From: Haberlea rhodopensis
Lineage: Eukaryota > Streptophyta > Magnoliopsida > Lamiales > Gesneriaceae
DNA: 64,000 nt
Direction of reading: 5' to 3'
Assembly (NCBI GenBank): GCA_907163345.1
Contig: CAJQUN010000014.1
Coordinates: 930,001 to 994,000, forward strand
How positions within the stretch are numbered: the stretch's first letter is position 1; each line of letters opens with the position of its first letter. The notes beneath the pieces are model-generated. The model saw only the letters and a list, made by a program, of their open reading frames with translations, was not told where the DNA came from and did not search any database. A program made the position numbers and the translations under genes. Below are positions 33,881-44,173 of the stretch, piece after piece.

Positions 33881-35809
33881 TCAACGGATTAATTACATTC
33901 CCAATCAAATGAATGTTATCAACTATAGCTTTACACTACTCCTAGAGTAGACACTATACAAAAGTAATCCCGTCCTTCAATTCCCAAAAGTGTTCTTCAC
34001 ACTGCCTCAACCCGCCTTAGCCCCTTCTTATCATGCCAAAAACGTACCTACAAGGACAACCCCCAAACATGAGCATATAATAATTCATATACAACACAAT
34101 ATGAGTGTAAAGCGTAAATGCATAAACCGTAATAAACACTTCCTGTTTTTCCCATGCATTTTAAACGCTCCCTTTTTGGTTGTCCCTGTACCATAACTCA
34201 TGAGTATAATCAAATAGATTATTTAATGGCCCACACATGTCATGACATAATACCATTTCATCATCACCAATTTCCAATAAACAATCCCTAGTCTGTTCAT
34301 CACAATGTATTTTAATGCCCCTCGCTTTTCATATAGGCGGCATAGAATAACCTCGCTTCAATGGACATGCGGCGCTCCCACCCCTCGCTTCACATTGAGC
34401 GGCAAATATTCTTTCCTCGCCTCATATGATAACCACGCATAAATGTGACATGCAGCGCTCCCACCCCTCGCTTCACATTTAGCGGCACCAAATCAAATAG
34501 CGGCAAGCATTAAAATCATCAAGGGATGAGCATGACTCATGGGATGTGCACCAATAACCATCATATGCATATACAATCATCATGCATAATTCAACATGTA
34601 TTTGCATCCACAATGCATAATTCCATATATACTCGCATCCACAATGCATAATCAAGGAGTATTTTAGATACATGTACCGTTGGGTGCCCGTACGTCTTCT
34701 ACGTACCTTTCCAAAAAGTAGGATGTGGTAGGACTTCACTTCCTTTGTTGTGTCGCCACCTGGGATGGTTCTACATATTCACACAAATCAATATTAGAAC
34801 CCAATAATAGTCCAATACCAAAAATCCTACAAAAAGAACCAAAAACATCATATTTTGTGTCTCGCGATCGATCGCTGCGGCCGATCGATCGCGAGATCAC
34901 ACTGCCCGAACCTCAAATTTTATTCCTTCGGCGATCGATCGCCATACTTGGCGCGATCGATCGCCAGCCTCGCCGATCGATCGCCCAAGTGTGGTAATCG
35001 ATCGCCAAAAGCTTCTGTAGCGCACTGCCGGCTCGCGATCGATCGCCAAAAACGGGCGATCGATCGCCGAGTCCTGTACTTCGAAAAATCGCCATTTTTG
35101 CTCAAAAACTCCTTTCCAACCCATACCAACTCCCTTACCTTCAAACCAACAACATCAAACACAATAAAACCTTCAAAATAGCTTTAAACATCTCAAAAAT
35201 CCAACATTCAACCAAAATAATACCAACCCAAAATAACCCATTTCAAAACCTTTCAAAACCACTTCAAACTCAATCCAAACAAAATAAAAAAAATAGGAGG
35301 TATCCATACCTCTTGGGGACTCCAAATATCACACCAAATCCCACAAATCAAGTTTTTTGGAAGGATTTCTCTTCACCTCTTTGCTCAAACTCGAAAATGG
35401 AAGATAAGGAGGGTTTGGGTGGTTGATTTGGGGAAAGTTGAAAAGTGATGGTATGGTGGGGGGTTTGGGGGGTATTAAGTGGGTTAAAAAAATAAAATCA
35501 TTTGTACTCCACAATTAACATGGTGTATAAAACACCCCAACATGATATTTTAAAAGCATTATTCCAAAATGCACCAGAATACCAATTAAACTCATGCTTT
35601 CCAATTAATTGATAACCATTACAAATAAATCATGCTAATATTCAATTCTCCCAACATGCACCCTGAAATGCACTCACGGGTCACTCTTTCCATGTGACCA
35701 TGCATTTCAATATGATAATTAAATCCATCACATAACTCAATTATCACCAATTAATCATATAAACATAATTAATGCCCAAATTGCAATTAATTATTTCGGG
35801 GATATCACA
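33881..35809 (-). repeat. C1 right LTR, 124 bp missing at the inner end
   Basis: The LTR resumes at TCAACGGATTAATTAC, matching 7167 in the left LTR, and runs to GATATCACA at 35809. It is otherwise full length and has no Copia insertion; the empty GTATC target is at 35300-35304. The palindrome array is at 34866-35065. Confidence 0.93.
34866..35065. repeat. Eight-site palindrome array in C1 right LTR
   Basis: Sites start at 34866, 34883, 34933, 34955, 34975, 34996, 35037 and 35058. Site 6 has one mismatch. Distances are 17 (21 in the left LTR), 50, 22, 20, 21, 41 and 21 bp, a 2+4+2 grouping. Confidence 0.9.
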
Positions 35810-35814
35810 GTTTT

Positions 35815-36166
35815 TGACACCCAAACGCAAAACCAACACCCCTAACTTCCACAACACATCCAATACACCATTTGTAACCAATAAAAACACTAAAAACTCC
35901 ACTTTCGATTTTTATCAAAAACCCCCAATTACCAAACCCAACAAAATACTCAACCAAAACTCACCATACCACTATCAAATCGAAGATAAGAATGAGGGGA
36001 AGATCAATACCTGATTATCTTCGAAAAATCCGGCTCCCGAGCCAAGCAACCAAAGATTTCTCCTCCAAGGGAGAAAAGAGGGAAAAAGGGGGAGGGTTTG
36101 GGCGCATAGAGAGAGAGGGAGAGAGAGAGGGAATTCGTCCAAAATGACGGAACATTGAGTCCACTT
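35815..36166 (-). repeat. LTR A', part 2
   Basis: This continues the LTR broken at 7042. It matches solo LTR A2 from about 21440 to 21695, including the CGAAGATAA...CTTCGA segment, the AATCCGGCTCC block and the AAATGACGGAA block before GAGTCCA. It ends abruptly where element D starts at 36167. No gene is seen. Confidence 0.85.
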
Positions 36167-37313
36167 TGTAAGGCCCCGATGCTAATTAATCCGGATTAAC
36201 GATGATTATGCAAACCCGGATAATTAAAAGTGCAAATTTGAAATAAGGAATTTTGGACTACGATGAGTCGACCAACTAGTGGAACATGTTTAGTGCATGA
36301 GCATGTGCATGATCACATGGCACTTGGAAAACGCATGCCACTAATTAATGTAACTCATGTTTAATACATGATTTTGGACCAATAATCTTGCAAGATGATG
36401 ATGTATTGACACATGGATTCCACAATACATCAAATAAATTAAAAATCACAATTTTGGCTTAGAAACTCACGCCCATGCCTTGCATTTCAGAATTGGGATT
36501 TCATTTTGTCTTACTAGCTCTCTCTCTCCTAAACAAGATCACTCCTCCTTCTCTCTTCAAGCAAATTCAAAAATTCAGCACCTCTTTCCCCCATAATTCT
36601 CTTGAAATTGTGAGTGCATGTCACATGCAAAGATGGATTTGAGTGCTACTCATCTTGAGGAACAAGATGCACCAAGAAAATTCAAGTTTGGAGCAACATT
36701 GAAGCAAGAAATTTGAGTAGCAGCAGATTGGGGAAGGATGTTCTAACTTGGTTCGGTTTTAGTTGGTTCTAAGCTTCAAATCTCGACCACTTGAAGGTAT
36801 ATAGGTATAATTTAAGTTTATGAACTTGAATTGGTCGAATTGTTGTGCAATTAGATGGAAATGTTGCTGTAATAGATGACAATGTTGCTGTCAAATGTAT
36901 TCTGTTTGGAATCAGTACATATGCATGCTGTTATTTCGAATTTTAAGCATAGTTAGGCTTCGAATTGGAAAATCATGCTCCTATGACAAGTTGTAGAATT
37001 ATGTGTTAAATTTATATTGCAACCCAAATCAGCTAATATGGATTTAAGTTGAAAAATCTATGGTCGTTTTACCAACATGTGTCAAATCTGGAAATCCACT
37101 GCATGCGAGTTTCATGCATTGTGTTCTTCGTATTTCTGGGAATACATGGCTACGAATTTGAAGTTTTAGGCTCTAATAAGTGTTGTCTTATTCGAAGTTA
37201 GCTTTCATTAGAAATTGGCCTCACTCAATTTGGAGTTCATATGAAAGACATATGCTAATTTTACCACATATTGCTCAATCTGGAAAAGGATTTCATACGA
37301 GTTTCTAGGCTTG
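36167..37313 (+). repeat. D left LTR, part 1
   Basis: The first 1147 bp of a roughly 2.9-kb LTR, up to target duplication GCTTG (37309-37313) of C2. The empty target of Copia-2, GATGA, is at 36397-36401. No gene or palindrome array is seen. Confidence 0.93.
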
Positions 37314-39384
37314 TGTAAGGACCCTAATCCTTAAGTGCGGAATCAAGGCATAATAGAGCTAAAATAAACAAATCAGAGTCTAAAAGAACATGTTGAGTCT
37401 ATGAGCTTAAGCATTACATGCCAAAAAAATAAGGACTACCAAATGGATTAATTACATTCCAATCAAAAGAATGTGTGCAACTATAGTTTTATACTACTCC
37501 TAGAGTAGATACTATCCAAAATAATCCTGTCCTTTCATCCTCAATAGAATGCTCGTCAAGCTCACCACCTCAACCCGTTCAAGCCCTTCTATCATGCCAC
37601 AAAGGTACCTACAAGGACAACCCCCAAACATGAGCAATAATAATCATTCATATTCAACACAATATGAAGATAAAGCGTAAATGCATAATCATAATAAAAC
37701 ACTTCCTGTTTTCCCCATGCATTTCAAACGCTTCCCGTTTGGTTGTCCCTGTACCATAACTCATGAGTATAATCAATAGATTATTTTTAATGGTCTAAAC
37801 ATGTCATGAACATATACCATTTCATCAATACCAAATACTGATCACCAATCCCTAGTCTGTCCATCGCAATGTATTTTAATGCCCCTCGCTTATTTACATA
37901 TAGACGGCATAGGATAACCTCGCTTCAATGGACTGCGGGACTCCCACCCCTCGCCTCTCATTGAGCGACAAATACCCTTTCCTCGTCCTATATGATAACC
38001 ACGCTCAAATGTGACATGCGGCGCTCCCACCCCTCGCTTCACATTTAGCGGAACCAAACCAAATAGCGGCAAGCATTAAAATCATCAAGGGATGACCACG
38101 ACTCATGGGATATGCACCAATAATCATATGCATCTATAAACATCATGCATCACATGTATTTGCATCCACTATGCAATACCACATATATACTTGCATCCAC
38201 AATGCATAAACAATAAGTATATAAGATACATGTACCGTTGGGGTGCCCGTACGTCCACTACGTACCTCTCCAAAATGTAGGGTATGGTAGGACTTCAATG
38301 CATTGGCTGTGTTGCCACCTGGGTTGGTTCTACACATTCACAAATATCAATATTAGAACCCAATAATAGTCCAATACCAAAAATCCTACAAAAAAATCCA
38401 AAAATACCAAATTTTGGCTTTCGCGATCGATCGCCCCTCACGGCGATCGATCGCCAATCCTCACTGTCCGAGAATCAAAAATTTGCACCCCTCGGCGATC
38501 GATCGCCACCCTTGGCGCGATCGATCGCCAGCCGTGCCGATCGATCGCCCAAGAGTGGCGATCGATCGCCAAACGCTTGCAAAACCCACTGCCTGGGCGC
38601 GATCGATCGCCTGGAACGGGCGATCGATCGCCAACCTCTGTTACCCGAAAACTCCATTTTTTTGCACCTCAAAACCATTCCAATCCATTCCAACACTTAA
38701 ACCAACCAACCAACAACATAAATATCAACATAAACCACCAAAATACACCTTAAAACAACCATAAATCCAACCCTTAACCAAAACCACAACAACCCAACAA
38801 AACCCATTTCAAAATCATTAAAAAACCCTTCCAAACTAAACCAAACACAATAAAAATGATAATGACGCATCCATACCTCTTGGGACCTCGAATCACCCAA
38901 TAAACTTCACAAATCAAGACTTTTGGAAGGTTTTCTCCCCACCTTTTTGCTCCAACTCGAAAATGGAAAGGGGGGAAGGGTTTGGGTGGTGATTTTGGTA
39001 AAGTAAGAGTGAGAGTGTATTGAGTGGGGTTGGGGTAAAAAAAAGGGTGTTGGTTTAATTAAGAGCATACCAAAATAATTCCATGGTGTATAAACACCCC
39101 AACATGATATTTTTCAAAGCATTTACTCATAATGCACCAAATATCAATTAAACACATGATTTCCAATTAATTGCTACCAATGGCAAATAAATCATGCTTC
39201 CAATAATATTTACCCAACATGCACCACATGCACCCTGAAACGCATCCCCGGGTCACCCTATCCACATGACCATGCATTTCCATAAGGTAAATAAATAAAT
39301 CCAATGCATAATTAATTACCACATAATTAATCATATAAGCACAATTATTGCCCAAATGCAATTAACCATTTCGGGGATATCACA
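37314..39384 (-). repeat. C2 left LTR (3' LTR in sense)
   Basis: A 2071-bp LTR from TGTAAGGACCC to GATATCACA, holding the palindrome array at 38425-38629. In sense orientation a GGTGTTTATACACC motif near 39085 lies about 300 bp from the LTR start and could hold a TATA box. No gene is seen. Confidence 0.95.
38425..38629. repeat. Eight-site palindrome array in C2 left LTR
   Basis: Eight perfect GATCGATC cores start at 38425, 38445, 38498, 38519, 38539, 38560, 38601 and 38622. Distances are 20, 53, 21, 20, 21, 41 and 21 bp, a 2+4+2 grouping. Most extend to GCGATCGATCGC. Confidence 0.93.
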
Positions 39385-39420
39385 ATACTCCCCTACTTAT
39401 AAGATTTCGTCCTCGAAATC
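39385..39420 (-). promoter_or_regulatory. C2 polypurine tract and adjacent hairpin
   Basis: AAGTAGGGGAGTAT abuts the LTR on the minus strand. The perfect hairpin GATTTCGTCCTCGAAATC is at 39403-39420. Confidence 0.9.
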
Positions 39421-39428
39421 ACATGCAC

Positions 39429-41285
39429 TTACCCCAAAAGGAAACTAAACATAAACACATACCAAAGAATAGTTCCGGGTAGGTGCTGCACCATATGCCG
39501 CTCCGTCTCCCACGTAGCCTCCTCGACACCCCTGCGATCCCACGGAACATTGATCATAGGTATCACTTTGTTCTGAAGTCTACGGTCTGCTCGATCCAGA
39601 ATTCTGACAGGCTGTTCCACATAAGATACATCTGATTCTAACTGAACTTCGGAAGGCTGTAACACATGCGACGGATCCGGCTCATACTTCCGCAACATAG
39701 ACACATGAAACACGTCATGTATCCCAGATAAAGAAGGCGGCAAGGCCAGTCGGTAAGCTAAGGTGCCAATGCGCTGCAAGATCTCGTACGGTCCAACATA
39801 CCTCGGAGATAGTTTCCCGCGCATGCCAAATCGTACAACGCCTCTGAAAGGCGAGATCTTCAAAAAGACCTTATCTCCCAACTGAAATTCCAACGGTCTC
39901 CGCCGTTTATTTGCATAAGCTGCCTGTCTGTCCTGGGCCGCTTTCATTTTCTGCCTTATCGACTTTATCTTTTCTTCCATCTCCCGAATCAACTCCGGTC
40001 CTCCGACCGATTTGCGGTCCAAATCATCCCAACACAAGGGTGATCTACACCATCTGCCATAAAGAGCTTCAAACGGAGCCATCTGAATACTCGCCTGGTA
40101 GCTATTGTTATACGAAAACTCTACCAAAGGCACTGAATCCTGCCAAGAGGCATCAAACTCCAAAACACAAGCTCTTAACATGTCCTCGAGCGTCTGAATA
40201 GTGCGCTCGGTCTGGCCATCCGTCTGAGGATGATAAGCAGTGCTCAATCTGACTTCAGTTCCCAAAGCTGACTGAAGGCCTTCCCAGAAATGAGATGTGA
40301 ATCGCGGATCTCGATCTGACACTATGGAAACGGGGATCCCATGCAATCTCACCACATCTCTAATATACAACTGCGTCATCCTCAAAAAGGTGAACGTCAT
40401 GCTATAGGGGATAAAATGAGCTACCTTGGTCAATCTGTCCACAATCACCCAAATAGCATCGAAGCCTGAAGCACTCCTCGGCAAATGAGTCACGAAGTCC
40501 ATGGAAATGTGCTCCCACTTCCACTTCGGTATCTCCAAGCTTCTCAACTCGCCGCCAGGTCTCTGTCTCTCTGCCTTAACCTGCTGGCAGATCAAACATC
40601 TCTTTACAAAAGCGACGACATCAGATTTCATCCTTTTCCACCAAAACTGACAACGCAGATCTCTGTACATCTTCTTCCCGCCTGGGTGGATGCTAAGTCT
40701 GCTACTGTGAGCTCGCTCCAAGATCCCCTTACGCAACTCCGGCGTACTTGGAACCACCCATCGGTCACCCAATCTCAAAGACCCGTCATCGGCCACTCTG
40801 AACTTCGTTGGCTGACCAAGATGTACTAAAGATAACCACCTCTGAACCTCATCATCTGACTTCTGAGCTCTCCTGATGTTCTCATAGATGTCTGGCTCGG
40901 CTAACAAAGTCGATACATACACAGGCGATGCATCTAAGTCAAAGTCATAGCCCAAATGACAATAGGAGGTCATCATAGCAGACAAATGAATGACGTCCTC
41001 AGCAGAACTCCTCACTTTCCGGCTCAAAGCGTCTGCTGTCAAATTGGCTTTCCCGGGATGGTACTCTATCTCGCAATCATAGTCCTTGAGTAGGTCCATC
41101 CACCTCCTCTGCCTCATGTTCAGCTCTGCCTGAGTGAATAAAAATTTGAGGCTCTTGTGATCCGTGTATATGGTGAATGAAGTCCCATATAAGTAATGTC
41201 TCCAGATCTTCAGGGCGAAGATGATAGCCGCCAATTCCAAGTCATGAACTGGATATCTGGTCTCATGCGGCTTCAACTGCCTCGA
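39429..41285 (-). pseudogene. C2 pol, second part: RNase H end, integrase, chromodomain-like end
   Basis: After a one-base deletion near 41286 the minus-strand frame continues through the end of RNase H (HKSLKFLFTQAELNMRQRRW), the integrase zinc region (HSSRLSIHPGGKKMYRDL, CLICQ), catalytic core (MDFVTHLPR, SIVSDRDPRFTSHFW, YHPQTDGQTERTIQTL) and a GPYEILQRIGTLAYRLALPP module, to WDRRGVEEATWETERHM, the Tekay-type chromodomain-like tail thought to guide integration to heterochromatin. The last residues differ from C1 (VQHLPGTIL against VQHYPELF), pointing to a small indel near 39480. Together with the first part it forms one polyprotein gene disabled mainly by the single deletion. Confidence 0.93.
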
Positions 41286-43960
41286 TCATAAGCTACCACA
41301 TGCTTATCTTGCATCAGTACACACCCAAGGCCCTGAAGTGATGCGTCAGTATACAGAACAAATCTGGAGTTCTCCGTCGGGATCACTAACACTGGCGCCG
41401 TCGTCAAGCGGTGCTTTAATTCCTGGAAGCTCTCCTCACAAGCTTCTGACCAAAAGAAAGGTACACCCTTCTGAGTCAACTGAGTCAACGGCTTGGCAAT
41501 CTTTGAAAAGCCCTCGACGAAGCGTCGATAATACCCGGCCAAACCAAGAAAACTCCGGATCTCAGGCACAGAAGTGGGGGCAGCCCACTCCATCACAGCC
41601 TCAATCTTCTTGGGATCTACAGATATCCCGCTGCTCGATAGGACATGCCCCAGAAACACTACACTGCTCAGCCAAAATTCACACTTACTGAGCTTAGCAT
41701 ACAACTGATGCTCTCTGAGAATCTGAAGCAATGTCCTCAAGTGTTTCACATGCTCCTCCTCGCTCCGGGAGTAGATAAGAATATCGTCAATAAACACAAT
41801 GACGAACTGATCAAGATACTGCTGAAACACTCTGTTCATCAGACTCATAAAGACTGCTGGAGCATTCGTCACGCCGAACGACATCACTAGGAACTCATAA
41901 TGTCCATATCGGGTCCGGAATGCTTTCTGCACATCTTCCTCTCTGACCCGAATCTGATGATACCCGGATCTCAAATCAATCTTGCTATACACCCTGGTAC
42001 CTTGCAACTGATCAAACAGATCGCCGATCCTTGGAAGAGGATACTTGTTCTTCACTGTAGCCTTATTCAGTTGCCGGTAATCGATACACAACCGCATCGA
42101 ACCGTCCTTCTTCTTCACAAAGAGAACTGGTGCGCCCCATGGCGACACGCTGGGGCGTATATATCCCTTGTCCAAGAGATCCTGCAACTGTTCTTTCAAC
42201 TCCCTCAATTCTGCCGGTGCCATCCTATAAGGTGCACGAGAGATAGCGGATGTCCCTGGCAGCAACTCTATCCCAAACTCAACTTCCCTAGCCGGTGGGA
42301 ATCCTGGGATCTCTTCGGGGAATACATCAGCAAACTCTGCTACCACTGGTACATCCTCAACTCTTAGTTCTTTATCCTTCCCAGACGTGTCCACGGCATA
42401 AATAAGATAGCCCGTGTGGCCACGTTCCAACAACTGAGTCATCTTGATTGCTGAAATCAACGGAATCTTCGCACGAGAACCGTTGCCATAGAAGGTCCAC
42501 TGACTGCCCAACTCAGGTCTGAACTTCACTGTCCTCTGTCGGCAATCTACCAATGCCTGATATCTGTTCAGAACATCAATACCCAAGATGCAGTCGAAGT
42601 CTGACATACCCAGCACAATCAAGTCTGATCTCAACTCGTTGCCCTCAAAATAAATGAGGCAGTCTGCCATAAACTGATCAGCAACGACATTTCTTCCAGT
42701 GGGTGTCGAGACAAGGAGAGGCGTGGGTAGAGAAGACGTGCGCATATGGTGTCTTTCCACAAAACCCACCGATACAAAAGAATGGGAGGCACCTGTATCG
42801 ATCAAAATAAAAGCAGGGTACGTAAATAAATGACACGTACCGGCAATCACCTCCTCTGGGGCTGCCTGAGCTTGCTCCCTGGTCAGTGCATACACCTGTC
42901 CCTGGGGCGGTCCTACTGTCTGACCTCCCGATGGTCGAGGCCCAAACTGCTGCCTCTGTTGCACTGTCCTATCCTCAAACCTCGGCCTGTTGCCCTGAAA
43001 CTCAGACTGTCCTCCCCGTGTGGGGCAATACCGAGCGATGTGGCCCATCTTGCCACAGACATAACATGCAGGACACTTGTTTGAAGAATGTGGCCCTCCA
43101 CAATTGTTGCACCTCGGCTCTCCCGGCCTATCCCCTTGTGAAGATCCTCGATTGGCCGTCCAATTGCCCTTCTTGCCATCCTGTTTCTGACCAAAGTGTT
43201 TCTTTCCACCATATCGCGAAGATGAAGAGGCACCACGGGGTTTAAATGGCTCACCCCGAGGCCTCAAACTATCATTGGTCTGCCTCTGTTGCGGTACTGG
43301 TGGTGGCATAGAGTAAGCTCCCACTCCTAGCTCAGCAAGCTCCGCTCTTGTGAGAGCGTCATCAAAAGAAGTTGGGTTATTAGTAATAACCCGGTCATAG
43401 AGCTCCGGTCGCAACCCTTTCATAAAGTTCATCATCTTAGCGTGCCCACTGGTGGCAATGTGGGGGACGTACCTCAGCAATGAAGAGTACCGTGTGGCAT
43501 AGTCTGCCACTGTCATGTTCCCCTGCTTCAGACTTGTGAACTCGTCCTCCTTTGTCTGTCTCGCCGCAGCGGAGAAGTATCGGTTCAGAAACCTAGTCCT
43601 GAAGAGCGTCCAATCAATCACAGCACCCAGTGCTCTCATTTCCATTACTGTGCTCCTCCACCACATCAGAGGTTTCTTGGCTAATTGAAACTCCGCCAGC
43701 CTCAGCCAAGCTGTCACAGCACAAGGAGCCGATACAAAGATCTGCTCAAGTCTTTCCAACCACACTTCAGCCTCTTCTCCGGACTCTGTCCCCTCAAACC
43801 GGGGCGGATGATAAGACAGAAACTGAGTCAAGCTAATCTCACCCGGTAGCAATAACTGAACCACTGGTTCCATGCCTACGGCCGGTGGAGGTAGAGGGTT
43901 CACTTGACCGACGCTTGCATTCACACTACCAATATCTCCAACTTCCTCATTAGCAGCCAT
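41273..43960 (-). pseudogene. C2 gag-pol, first part: gag, protease, RT, start of RNase H
   Basis: The minus-strand start MAANEEVGDIGSV is at 43960; an ATG four codons further upstream is possible, but the MAAN start matches element B. Gag is followed by zinc knuckle Cys299-x2-Cys302-x4-His307-x4-Cys312, protease Asp388-Thr-Gly-Ala, RT (MRLCIDYRQLNKATVKNKYP) with Phe-Ile-Asp725-Asp726, and RNase H LYTDASLQGLGCVLMQ. One threonine codon is missing in RT (VQK-AFRTRYG, compare VQKTAFRTRYG in B). The frame leaves register near 41286 and ends at 41273. Particle assembly and reverse transcriptase parts look intact; integrase would not be made from this frame. Confidence 0.94.
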
Positions 43961-44157
43961 GCTGTAATACAAATGTTAACAACAATTCCAAAGCAGTATA
44001 TATAATGTGCCGTTAGATAACAGGAATGAGAATACGCATGTTAGTATAACAGAATATACATTAATATGCACCACATGCATAAACATGCTTCAAATGTAAG
44101 CACCTAGCCTATCATGCTAAGGCTACCCTTCACTCGTTCCCGGGTTCTCTAACCACT
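43961..44157 (-). other. C2 untranslated leader
   Basis: A short AT-rich leader between primer site and gag, similar to that of element B. No gene is seen. Confidence 0.85.
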
Positions 44158-44169
44158 GCTCTGATACCA
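44158..44169 (-). promoter_or_regulatory. C2 primer binding site
   Basis: The minus strand reads TGGTATCAGAGC, four bases from the LTR at 44174. Confidence 0.95.
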
Positions 44170-44173
44170 CTAA

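Larger units (their letters stand above)
7043..35809 (-). mobile_element. Ty3 (Tekay-type) retrotransposon C1, with four nested insertions
   Basis: The element runs from TGTAAGGACC at 7043 to GATATCACA at 35809 and is flanked by GTTTT at 7038-7042 and 35810-35814. Its left LTR is split by Copia-1R, its pol by solo LTR A2 and by element B, and B carries the TRIM. The 5' gag, primer site and the first 124 bp of the right LTR (in plus-strand order) are deleted at a junction near 33880. After removing insertions the remaining C1 DNA closely resembles C2. It cannot move by itself. Confidence 0.9.
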
